A stretch of 64,000 nucleotides of DNA from Endozoicomonas gorgoniicola (GTDB taxonomy: Bacteria; Pseudomonadota; Gammaproteobacteria; Pseudomonadales; Endozoicomonadaceae). The stretch spans positions 5,480,001 to 5,544,000 of the forward strand of contig NZ_JAPFCC010000001.1 of the NCBI RefSeq assembly GCF_025562715.2, in the 5' to 3' direction. Positions 36,446-45,105 of this stretch are shown piece by piece. Within the stretch, counting starts at the first letter, position 1, and every line of letters begins with the position of its first letter. Under the pieces are notes generated by a model that saw only the letters and a list, made by a program, of their open reading frames with translations, was not told the DNA's origin and ran no database searches. The translations under genes were made by a program, and so were the position numbers.

Positions 36446-37132
36446 TTAGAATTGATCCACAATCGCCCAGTTTGGATTGCCGTTAAGGTAGTTTACCAGA
36501 TCTTTTGGCAAGGCCCGTCTGGCATCAATAGCCATATAATTGTGAATCAACGCAGTGGAGCGGCAGGCTGTCTGGTAAAGGGCGATGGGCAGGTAAGTGC
36601 ATATCGCTCCCGAAAACCATCCTGAATGTCCGGATTGAAGTTCGGCAGGCGGTTGCCCGGTACAGTTTACACAAAGGTATTTCGCATAATGTATGGCTTT
36701 TGCTCCAAAACAGGCATCCCCAAAAAATGATGAAACGGTGCTTGAAACACTGTAGGTTCCCCTTGCTGATGTTCGGCCGACGCTATGCACATATTTTGCT
36801 GATTCGTTCATGCAAACCCAGATATGGCCAATAGAAGCGGCTTTTGCCGGAATCATTTCATCGTTAAGGCGAAAAACGGACCAGACATCATTAAACTCTT
36901 TCTCTACGGTCAGGTCACAGGGCAAAAGCCTTTTGGAGAATCCCAGGGATCGGACCATATCGAAAATAGCCGGGATCCGATTCTGTGTCAGTGCAGGCTG
37001 AGCGACGACAGCAATATGAAAGTTCAGGGCTTTGGTAATATCCTGGTCTTTACCGTGCCGAACCAGAATATCCCCCTTGCATAAGGTGAATATCTTTTTC
37101 AGTGTATTCATCTTTTTTGTTGCTGTTCCCAT
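36446..37132 (-). CDS. Possible permuted papain-fold (YiiX/NlpC-like) hydrolase
   Basis: 228 residues starting at an ATG with GGGAGGT nine bases upstream. The N-terminal block LCKGDILVRHG, then FHIAVVAQPA (H39), and the C-terminal GAICTYLPIALYQTA (C178) with ALPKDLVNYLNGNPNW follow the order of permuted NlpC/P60 or LRAT-like enzymes: G-D-I, then His, then Cys. No signal peptide is evident. The assignment is from motif order only, and other families are possible. It lies upstream of the choice-of-anchor gene with a 126-base gap and is divergent from the symporter. Confidence 0.45.
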   Translation of the reverse strand: MGTATKKMNTLKKIFTLCKGDILVRHGKDQDITKALNFHIAVVAQPALTQNRIPAIFDMVRSLGFSKRLLPCDLTVEKEFNDVWSVFRLNDEMIPAKAASIGHIWVCMNESAKYVHSVGRTSARGTYSVSSTVSSFFGDACFGAKAIHYAKYLCVNCTGQPPAELQSGHSGWFSGAICTYLPIALYQTACRSTALIHNYMAIDARRALPKDLVNYLNGNPNWAIVDQF

Positions 37133-37279
37133 GAATGACCACCTCCCAGCATGACAAAACTCCATCACCACCTATAATAGCGGCTGATTGAAGTGCCGAT
37201 TCTGCCAGACGTTGTATACTCAATCTGTCCAGTGTCTACCTCTCCTTATTCCCCGCATAAGTCTTTATTGAGACATACC

Positions 37280-38647
37280 ATGTCAACATCTGAACCGGAA
37301 AATGAAATCTGGGAAAGCAGGTTAACTTTTGTGCTGGCGGCCTCAGGCGCTGCAATAGGGCTGGCTAACCTGTGGCGCTTTCCTTACATTGCTATTCAAT
37401 ACGGTGGGGGAGCTTTTATTCTTGTCTATCTGTTGACTGTACTGTTTCTGAGTCTGCCGCTTATGATAGCTGAGGTCGGTCTGGGTCGTTATTCCCGCAG
37501 TGACCCAATTACAGCCATGGCGTCTCTGGCTCGCCATGCTGGTAGTTCGCGTGGATGGGGGAGTATCGGCATCACAGGTGCTGCTGCCAGTCTTATTATG
37601 CTCTCTTTTTATAGTGTCGTTGGTGGTTGGGCCATAGCTTACATGTTCAAATCTTTCAGCGGCACTTTTGCGGGAATGGATGCGACCAGTATTTGTGATT
37701 ATTTTGATGATATGGTCAGTGACCCGGTTGCCCTGACTGTCTGGCACTCGGTGTTTATGCTGGCCACCATTATTATTGTTGCCTTTGGCATTCATAAGGG
37801 GCTTGAAAACAGTCTTAAGGTTATGATGCCTGCAATGATTGTCATCCTGCTGCTGATGCTTGTCTACGCAATTACTGAAACGGGGCAGTTTGGTCGTACA
37901 GTGGCATTCATGTTCAGGCCTGATTTCAGCAAGCTCACTATTGACGGTGTAATAGCGGCAACGGGGCAGGCATTTTTTACCCTGGGGTCTGGCTTATGCA
38001 TGATGATGACTTATGGAGCCTATATTTCAAAAAAAAATAAAATCCTGACAACAAGCCTGGCCGTTGTCGGGTTTGATACAGCGGTCGCAATTCTGGCTGG
38101 TCTTACCATTTTTCCGGTAGTGTTTGCCTTTGGTCTTGAAGCGCGCTCAGGTCCGGGTCTGTTGTTTGTATCCCTGACGACGGCACTGGCACAAAAAACC
38201 TTTGGTGCTCTGCTGGGCGGCACAATTTTTATATTGGCGAGTATTGCTGCGCTCAGCAGCTCTATTTCCCTGATGGAGCCTGCTGTTGCCTGGTTGCAGA
38301 AGGGTTTTTCCATCAAGCGCTTTTGGGCTGCCGGTGTTGTTGGTTTTCTGGTCTGGTTGTTGGGGCTGGGCAGTGTGTTCTCTTACAATATCTGGTCAGG
38401 CGTGGACTACCAGTGGTTTGGCAAGTCATTCTTTGATTTGATGGTTTATTTAACAACCAGTTTGATGATGCCACTGAATAGTCTGATGATTGCGCTGTTT
38501 GTTGGCTGGAAAATGGGACGCAACCGTATGGCTGGCTTGCTGGATATGGCTGGTATCCCGCTCAATATCTGGATGTTTTCAATCCGTATAGTTGCCCCGT
38601 TGATGATTGTATTCATACTGTTGATGTCTCTTGGTTTATACCGCTAG
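37280..38647 (+). CDS. Sodium:neurotransmitter symporter (NSS/SNF) family transporter
   Basis: 455 residues with about eleven membrane helices. The diagnostic TM1 region is SGAAIGLANLWRFPYIAIQYGGGAF, here with Q where most members have N. MIAEVGLGRYSR and GSGLCMMMTYGAYISK are further family blocks, the latter around the TM6 sodium and substrate site. Bacterial members import amino acids with sodium, as LeuT and MhsT do. The start at 37280 gives the family N-terminus; the ribosome site is weak. The substrate cannot be predicted. Confidence 0.88.
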   Translation: MSTSEPENEIWESRLTFVLAASGAAIGLANLWRFPYIAIQYGGGAFILVYLLTVLFLSLPLMIAEVGLGRYSRSDPITAMASLARHAGSSRGWGSIGITGAAASLIMLSFYSVVGGWAIAYMFKSFSGTFAGMDATSICDYFDDMVSDPVALTVWHSVFMLATIIIVAFGIHKGLENSLKVMMPAMIVILLLMLVYAITETGQFGRTVAFMFRPDFSKLTIDGVIAATGQAFFTLGSGLCMMMTYGAYISKKNKILTTSLAVVGFDTAVAILAGLTIFPVVFAFGLEARSGPGLLFVSLTTALAQKTFGALLGGTIFILASIAALSSSISLMEPAVAWLQKGFSIKRFWAAGVVGFLVWLLGLGSVFSYNIWSGVDYQWFGKSFFDLMVYLTTSLMMPLNSLMIALFVGWKMGRNRMAGLLDMAGIPLNIWMFSIRIVAPLMIVFILLMSLGLYR

Positions 38648-38685
38648 TTGCACTCTTTGAACCGTTGGGGAAGGGCGGGAAGGGA

Positions 38686-39051
38686 TTAAGGACCCAGCTT
38701 CCAGAGCTGTATCGGTAGCTGATAATGGTTGACAACCTTTTGCAGTCGATCCCAGTGCTGCTGATCAGACTCTGAGTTAAGGATCAACACAACACCGGCT
38801 TTCTTGCCTGTCAGCATGGCGTAGTCCAGCGACTGACCAATGGCCTCCTGCCATTTACTGGCGAAATCCATTTCGATGGCATACTGTTCTGTCAGGCAGT
38901 CTACCCTGCGGCCATCCGGCAAGCGCTGCTCGATCTTGCCACCTCTGCCTTCGCACCAGACCTTCTGATACCAGATTTCCCCGGGGCGGGAGGCGCTGCT
39001 AAGGCTTGATGTATATAAAAGAGTGCAGAAGAGCAAAGAGGCTTTTGGCAT
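38686..39051 (-). CDS. Small exported PD-(D/E)XK-like protein of unknown function
   Basis: 121 residues beginning with a signal peptide (MPKASLLFCTLLYTSSLSSA). The mature part contains WCEGRGGKIEQRLPDGRRVDC, then AIEMDFASKWQEAIGQSLDYA and GVVLILNSE. The D51 ... E60-x-D62 spacing next to a helix resembles the nuclease-fold PD-(D/E)XK core, with the usual lysine replaced. C33 and C52 could form a disulfide after export. An in-frame ATG at 39075 is an alternative start. Activity is unproven, and fold similarity is my inference. Confidence 0.55.
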   Translation of the reverse strand: MPKASLLFCTLLYTSSLSSASRPGEIWYQKVWCEGRGGKIEQRLPDGRRVDCLTEQYAIEMDFASKWQEAIGQSLDYAMLTGKKAGVVLILNSESDQQHWDRLQKVVNHYQLPIQLWKLGP

Positions 39052-39106
39052 AGGGTTCGTCCAGTGAACTGTCATTAACAGTGTAGGACGAAGTGTGCGG
39101 TACGCT

Positions 39107-39149
39107 GGAAGCAGGAAGCAGGAAGCAGGAAGCAGAGAGGCCTGCTTCC
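39107..39149. repeat. Heptamer tandem repeat joined to REP-like palindrome, copy 2
   Basis: GGAAGCA is repeated four times (39107-39134) and runs into GGAAGCAG-AGAGGC-CTGCTTCC (39128-39149). The palindrome is nearly identical, as reverse complement, to the one at 34495-34516. It lies between glpX and the small exported protein gene. Confidence 0.85.
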
Positions 39150-39170
39150 CGAAGAAAAATCCTGAAACTG

Positions 39171-40181
39171 TTACAGAATTACATTCTTGATGTCATCGTC
39201 TTTACGATCCAGATAATGGGTAGACTGGATGCGACGGATAGTGCGTGAACGACCACGAACCACCAGGGTTTCGGTCTGGGCAATATTGCCTTTGCGGGTA
39301 ATGCCTTCCAGCAGATCGCCTTTGGTGATGCCGGTGGCGGAGAAAACAACATTGTCTGAGCTTGCCATATCTTCCAGCTTCAGAACGATACCGGTTTCTA
39401 TGCCCATTGCCGCACAACGTTTGCGTTCCAGCTCGCCTGCTTTTACATTCTCTTCAGACGCACCTTTGGCCTCGTCGCGGGTGACCAGTCGACCCTGCAT
39501 ATCACCACCCAGGGCGCGGATAACAGCCGCGGATACAACACCTTCCGGAGCGCCGCCCACACAGTACATCATGTCGACTTCGCTGTCTGGCATGCAGGTC
39601 AGGATGGAGGCTGCAACGTCACCGTCAGGGATGGCGAAAACCTTGACGCCCATCTTCTGCATCATGGTAATGGCGCTGTCGTGGCGAGGCTTTGCCAGCG
39701 TAATAACGGTCAGGCTTTCAATGGATTTGTGCAGGGCGGCAGCAACATTGCGAATGTTTTCTACCAGCCCAAGGTTCAGGTCAATGGCACCTTTAGCGGC
39801 CGGGCCAGTGACCAGCTTTTCCATATACATGTCAGGGGCTTTCAGGAAAGAGCCTTTCTCGCCGGCTGCCAGTACGGCGACGGCGTTGTTCTGACCCATG
39901 GCGGTCATGCGGGTGCCTTCGATAGGGTCTACGGCGATATCAACGCTTTCTCCATGACCCATACCGACCTTTTCACCAATAAAAAGCATAGGGGCTTCAT
40001 CGATCTCACCTTCACCGATGACGATCTCCCCGTCTATCTCAACTTTGTTGAGCATGGCGCGCATCGCTTCTACAGCGGCACCGTCAGCAGCGTTTTTATC
40101 GCCTCGTCCCAGCCACTTGTAGCCTGCCAGGGCAGCAGCTTCGGTTACACGGGAAAACTCAATAGCCAGTTCGCGTTTCAT
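39171..40181 (-). CDS. glpX: Class II fructose-1,6-bisphosphatase
   Basis: 336 residues starting MKRELAIEFSRVTEAAALAG, the GlpX N-terminus; an upstream in-frame extension to 40304 is not family-like. Metal and substrate motifs include GRGDKNAADGAAVEAMR, VIGEGEIDEAPMLFIGE, VDPIEGTRMTAMG and MYCVGGAPEGVVSAA. The enzyme dephosphorylates fructose 1,6-bisphosphate in gluconeogenesis using Mn or Mg. Here it is a single gene in the block between rpoC and rpsL, with no glpFK neighbours. Confidence 0.94.
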   Translation of the reverse strand: MKRELAIEFSRVTEAAALAGYKWLGRGDKNAADGAAVEAMRAMLNKVEIDGEIVIGEGEIDEAPMLFIGEKVGMGHGESVDIAVDPIEGTRMTAMGQNNAVAVLAAGEKGSFLKAPDMYMEKLVTGPAAKGAIDLNLGLVENIRNVAAALHKSIESLTVITLAKPRHDSAITMMQKMGVKVFAIPDGDVAASILTCMPDSEVDMMYCVGGAPEGVVSAAVIRALGGDMQGRLVTRDEAKGASEENVKAGELERKRCAAMGIETGIVLKLEDMASSDNVVFSATGITKGDLLEGITRKGNIAQTETLVVRGRSRTIRRIQSTHYLDRKDDDIKNVIL

Positions 40182-40432
40182 GGGCTTTTCGCAAGTCAAA
40201 AGTGGATAACGGCGGGACTTTACCATAAGTATCCGGATTTTGGGGATAAATTGGCCAGAAAGCTGGAGCGACTGGTTTGAACTAAATGCAGAAGCGCCTG
40301 TCATAAATGTTAATGATTAAATGGACAGTTTTTTAATTCATTCCTTGATCGCCAGGTCGAAATCGTTGAATCCACAGGGTTTTTTGCAGAATGAATTATA
40401 AGGATTGCTGACATGAGAAAGGAGTCTCAAAA

Positions 40433-43400
40433 ATGCACACATTTGACACACCAGTAGGTAAAATGCTTAACCAATTTGCTTCAGAGCACTTTGGAAAAGG
40501 ATGGGAAGAGCTTGATAAATCTCAGAGAGATGGTTTATGTAATTATTCCGCCAGCTATAGCTCTGAAAAGGGAGAACTTAAATATGTTGAGCGCGCTCCA
40601 GGCCTGGTTTGGGGAACACACACTGTAGAAGGAAGTGGCCCAGCTGCTGAGCGAGTGATGGGTTATATGAAAACTTTCGCTGATGAATATTCAACTTTTA
40701 GCGGGGAACTGGGAAAGCGCGTTTCACTACCGACCCGTAAGATATCTAAAGACTGCACCATTAAAGAGCTTTCAGACTTGAAGATTCTGCTGGATGAGTG
40801 GGCTTCACAAAACAAGGGTAAAGCCCTGCAGGTGGCAAAAGAGACTTGTACAGGTCTTAATAATGCAGTGGTTAATCAAAGGCTTTTCAGGAGTGATTCA
40901 GCAGAAGATCGATCAAATATACAAGAAAAAATTCAAAATGCTGTTATTTCAGCGGTGGTTGCTGGTTCTGAGGTAGCAGAAACATCCAAAGGGATTACTC
41001 AATACCTTGTAAGTCAGGCAACAAAAGTCAAAAAGCAGGTGGTTGAAGGCGATTCCACTTACTTTGCTCGTGATACTTACCTGAAGATAAGTCAAAACGC
41101 ACAGAGGCTGGCTGCCCATATCGACGCTATTAAAGCGGATGTGGAGATAGAAGACTATGAAAAGGTCTTGAAAGTTTTGTTCAGGCTTGATTCAGCAGTA
41201 CAACAGGATCTGGGTGATTCTGCCCTGTTTGATTCAACAGTTAAAGAGTTGATAGCAAGCTTTCCAAATAACAAAGAAGGGGTTAAGGGCGCACACCTTT
41301 TGGCGTCCATGTCTTTGAACCCTATGAATGAAAGCGTTAAAAGTAAGTTGAACACTATTTGTGAGCAGTCGTTAAATGCTCAGATTGAAGTGGCACGCAG
41401 GAAAAACCGTACAATCAAAACCGGCATTCCACATATTCTCAATCAAATGGCTATGAGGTATGAAGTTGAGCAAAAAAATGGTCAGAAGACGGACTCCAGG
41501 AGTCCTGATTATCAACACCAGTCCTCAATAAGCTTTGATGAACTTCCTGAACACATGCAAGAAAATCTTGGAAAAAAGGTTGCGGCATTGCATAAACCAG
41601 AAGATAACGGGACTGTCTATTCTTTTGACGATGTTGGTTATGGTCTTCGTTCCGTAGAGGGGGCTGATCTACTGGCAAGCTCGGTTCAAAAGAATGCTGG
41701 TGGCGCAATTGATAAAATCAATGCTCTGGCTGAAGCCGCAGGATTTGAGTCAAGCTTTGAGCCTCTGGAACAAACCAATCGTTATTTGGTATCTGAGCTG
41801 ATAGCTTTGAATGACAAGCTGGCAGTATGGGCTAAAGAAAATCCGTACCTGATGGATCTCAATGAGTATGAAGAAGAGTTATCAGGCCTGGCTTTGCGCA
41901 AATCATCGGATTCAGAGTCTGCTCAAGCTGTTCAAAGAGATATTGATGCCTGTTTGAACAAGATCATTACAGCCTGTGTAGATGGTGGTGTTAACAGCCC
42001 GGCAGCCATCCTTGGCATCCTTGGGCATTTGAATACAAAGGCGTATGACTGGAGAGATAGCGCCGGCACACAGGCTAAGTCATCCTGTGATTACATAGCT
42101 AACAGGACAAAAGAGCTGGGTCATACCGTAAAGCACTTACAAGAAATTCAAAAGGCTAAACCAGACGTAATAACAAAGCTTGACGGAAAAGCTTTTGTTG
42201 CGATCATTGCAGAACTTACCTCTCTGAGAGATTCTTGCGCTGATCAATCGCAGAAGCGGCATGGACTGGTAAAGGCTCTCGATTCCTTCAGGGAGAGCGT
42301 TGGCAGTAGTAATGAATTTGACCGTTCCTACTGGCAGACCCTGAATACTCTTATGGAGGCGGGTCTCCCGGCTGAAGAGTCTGCGGGTATTATCCGCGAC
42401 CAGCTGGCTGGAATTCCAGACATTGATACAGGCGGTTTGCTTAAAGGCATGGCAGAAACGCTTCCACTTATTCCTTGCACCAATCCTGTTAATAAAGAAT
42501 ACGTTAGCCTGGTTCGCAGCTGTAGCACTTATATCAACGACCTTCGAGAGGCAGGCAAGAATATAGAGCAATCGGAAAAGGCGAAGGAGGCTATTAACCA
42601 GTTTGCAGCAGAATTGATTCAGCAACCAAATATTGTTTCCACTGATGAAGCTTTGAAGCGTATTGAAAAGTGGATTGAAGGTCAGGCAGCGTCTGGAGAG
42701 CTTTTTCAAGCCACTGGCTCGGTACTTTCTCAGTGGACAGGCTATGCGCAGTATTATGACAGGGAGCTGAAAGAAACCACGGCAAATATTAGTCGATTGT
42801 GTAGGGATTTTGATGCTCAGCGTGATGAATTTGATAAACCAGGTAATTACGGTAAGTTCGTGCCATCGAAGTGGGTTAATGATAAAAGTCTTACTGCGGA
42901 ACTTAGTCAGGCTTTCATAAAAAGAGGTCGTTTAAGTGATCAGGAGGAGTCTGGTGCATTCTCAGGGAATAACCTTCCACCGTCACCGTCACCGTCACCG
43001 CCAACGCCAACGCCAGCGCCAGCGCCAGCGCCAACGCCAGCGCCAGCACCGCCGCCACCGCCACCGCCACCGCTACCGCCACTTCCCAAGGATAGGGCAG
43101 CGGCCAACAATAAAAAAACTGAGGTGGCTGGGCAAAAACCTGAGACTGCGATTAAGCAAAAGTCGGCTGCCAGAGCATCGACTAGTGGTGTGAGGCTGCC
43201 TGACTTCAACCCTGCAACGGTGTTACTGAAGAAAACCGGTAGGGACACAACTGGTAACCTTGGAGGAAATAATTCTGAAAAGAAAGCAACCCCGGGTTTG
43301 ATAGATGAGATAAAAAATGCAGGGGGAAAGGTAAAAAATAACAGTCCTCGCCTTTCCAGTGAAACGATCCAGCCAGAAGAGCTGAGGCGTAAAGAACTGG

Positions 43401-43741
43401 AGGCAAGCCAGAGGTCTCTCAACAGACAGCTGAACTCTCTTAAAGACGAGGTTGCTCGTCTGGAGGGTCTTTTGAAAAAAGGCTCAGATGACAAAGGTGT
43501 TGAAAATGTCCACAAGAGGGAGCTGGATGAGGCAAAGAAAGCTCTTAAGGAGTTTCATAAGAAGAACCCTCATTATGAAAAGGGAACTTTGACAAATGTG
43601 CAGCTTACTAAACAGCTTTCATTAAGAAATGAGGATCCACGCAATGCGCTTGAAATCGCATTGCGAAAGAGAGCTGAAGTAATGCTACATAGCCTGGGGC
43701 CGGAGAGTTTGAGCGACCAAAATGATGACTGGTCACTTTGA
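40433..43741 (+). CDS. Large helical protein with polyproline tract, WH2-like motifs and coiled coil (possible effector)
   Basis: 1102 residues behind a strong AAGGAG site. No signal peptide or membrane helix. Residues 1-840 look almost wholly alpha-helical and match no family I know. Residues 849-885 are 24 of 37 proline, ending in an eight-proline run and LPPLP. Next come two short motifs: VLLKKTG (930-936, beta-thymosin/WH2-like LKKT) and LIDEIKNAGGKVKN (956-969, WH2-like). A charged coiled coil follows (about 979-1060). Polyproline, WH2 and C-terminal helices together recall bacterial actin nucleators such as VopL/VopF and RickA; this is inference. Codon use is less biased and more AT-rich than in flanking ribosomal genes. 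Confidence 0.8.
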   Translation: MHTFDTPVGKMLNQFASEHFGKGWEELDKSQRDGLCNYSASYSSEKGELKYVERAPGLVWGTHTVEGSGPAAERVMGYMKTFADEYSTFSGELGKRVSLPTRKISKDCTIKELSDLKILLDEWASQNKGKALQVAKETCTGLNNAVVNQRLFRSDSAEDRSNIQEKIQNAVISAVVAGSEVAETSKGITQYLVSQATKVKKQVVEGDSTYFARDTYLKISQNAQRLAAHIDAIKADVEIEDYEKVLKVLFRLDSAVQQDLGDSALFDSTVKELIASFPNNKEGVKGAHLLASMSLNPMNESVKSKLNTICEQSLNAQIEVARRKNRTIKTGIPHILNQMAMRYEVEQKNGQKTDSRSPDYQHQSSISFDELPEHMQENLGKKVAALHKPEDNGTVYSFDDVGYGLRSVEGADLLASSVQKNAGGAIDKINALAEAAGFESSFEPLEQTNRYLVSELIALNDKLAVWAKENPYLMDLNEYEEELSGLALRKSSDSESAQAVQRDIDACLNKIITACVDGGVNSPAAILGILGHLNTKAYDWRDSAGTQAKSSCDYIANRTKELGHTVKHLQEIQKAKPDVITKLDGKAFVAIIAELTSLRDSCADQSQKRHGLVKALDSFRESVGSSNEFDRSYWQTLNTLMEAGLPAEESAGIIRDQLAGIPDIDTGGLLKGMAETLPLIPCTNPVNKEYVSLVRSCSTYINDLREAGKNIEQSEKAKEAINQFAAELIQQPNIVSTDEALKRIEKWIEGQAASGELFQATGSVLSQWTGYAQYYDRELKETTANISRLCRDFDAQRDEFDKPGNYGKFVPSKWVNDKSLTAELSQAFIKRGRLSDQEESGAFSGNNLPPSPSPSPPTPTPAPAPAPTPAPAPPPPPPPPLPPLPKDRAAANNKKTEVAGQKPETAIKQKSAARASTSGVRLPDFNPATVLLKKTGRDTTGNLGGNNSEKKATPGLIDEIKNAGGKVKNNSPRLSSETIQPEELRRKELEASQRSLNRQLNSLKDEVARLEGLLKKGSDDKGVENVHKRELDEAKKALKEFHKKNPHYEKGTLTNVQLTKQLSLRNEDPRNALEIALRKRAEVMLHSLGPESLSDQNDDWSL
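42977..43087 (+). repeat. Trinucleotide/hexanucleotide repeat encoding the proline tract
   Basis: Runs of CCGTCA, CCAACG, CCAGCG and CCACCG units encode the proline-rich segment. Such repeats are prone to slippage in units of three, so tract length may vary between strains without breaking the frame. Confidence 0.85.
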
Positions 43742-43771
43742 AATGCAGGCTAATTGACATTCTCACCCAAT

Positions 43772-43802
43772 AAAAAATGCCGACACTGTTCGGCATTTTT
43801 TT
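43772..43802 (+). terminator. Intrinsic terminator after the polyproline protein
   Basis: AAAAAATGCCGA and TCGGCATTTTTT form a 12-bp stem with a six-base loop and a seven-T tail. It isolates the insertion from the str operon. Confidence 0.92.
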
Positions 43803-43885
43803 ATTAAAAACAACCCGTTAATAAAATAGCGTAAAATGTAGCCTTTATGGTTAGTCTCCGAGCTGTAAACTTTGAATACTGATAC

Positions 43886-43914
43886 TTGACGCCATTTCCC
43901 GCTTTCCGTACAAT
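43886..43914 (+). promoter_or_regulatory. Strong sigma-70 promoter of the str operon
   Basis: TTGACG and TACAAT with a 17-base spacer, 164 bases before rpsL. The rest of the 337-base gap (43742-44078) holds the preceding terminator and an untranslated leader. Confidence 0.85.
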
Positions 43915-44078
43915 TTCGCAGCTTTATTTTACCCTTGGTCTATGATCGACCGGGGTAGCTCTGGCCGGTTTTATACCGGCTTTTGCTGTTTGAAGACCGA
44001 ATTAACTGTGCAAATCCTCTGGTACAGCAACATTCGACCTCAATAGCTCGAATATAGAAATAATCTGGAGTTCGCTGA

Positions 44079-44453
44079 ATGGCAACTATTAACCAGCTGG
44101 TGCGTAAGCCACGCAAGCGCAAGGTCAAAAAGACCGACGTTCCTGCGCTGCAAGCTTGCCCACAGCGTCGCGGTGTTTGTACTCGCGTATACACTACTAC
44201 TCCTAAGAAGCCTAACTCTGCGCTGCGTAAAGTATGTCGTGTGCGTCTGACTAACGGTTTCGAAGTGACTTCCTACATCGGTGGTGAAGGTCACAACCTG
44301 CAGGAACACTCCGTTGTTCTGATCCGTGGCGGTCGTGTAAAAGACTTGCCAGGTGTTCGTTACCACACTGTTCGCGGTAGCCTGGACACTCAGGGCGTTA
44401 ACGACCGTAAGCAGGGTCGTTCCAAATACGGTACTAAGAAGCCTAAGTCCTAA
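44079..44453 (+). CDS. rpsL: Ribosomal protein uS12
   Basis: 124 residues. The decoding-site residues that change in streptomycin-resistant mutants are wild type: K43 in [12 protein letters not shown] and K88 in [10 protein letters not shown]89, the beta-methylthiolation site in E. coli, is also present. It is the first gene of the str operon and follows a good promoter by 164 bases. Confidence 0.97.
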   Translation: MATINQLVRKPRKRKVKKTDVPALQACPQRRGVCTRVYTTTPKKPNSALRKVCRVRLTNGFEVTSYIGGEGHNLQEHSVVLIRGGRVKDLPGVRYHTVRGSLDTQGVNDRKQGRSKYGTKKPKS

Positions 44454-44490
44454 GGTTAAAGCCTTAAGAGACTGCTGGTTCAGCCGTTTT

Positions 44491-44511
44491 AAAAGAGTCC
44501 TGAGCTCTTTT
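44491..44511 (+). promoter_or_regulatory. Hairpin in the rpsL-rpsG spacer
   Basis: AAAAGAG and CTCTTTT pair around a seven-base loop within the 163-base spacer. In E. coli S7 binds this intercistronic region to repress the operon; a similar role is possible. Confidence 0.4.
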
Positions 44512-44568
44512 GCCGAAAATGCTGTGCCCCGTTGCACAAAGAATTTAACAGTAGGTTGATAAGAGTAA

Positions 44569-45087
<519 letters not shown>

Positions 45088-45105
45088 GTATCAGAGGATT
45101 GAGTC

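Noticed and set aside
42936..43193. Frames reading the proline repeat as R/H/Q-rich or G-rich proteins
   Set aside because: They are alternative readings of the trinucleotide repeat inside the large gene.
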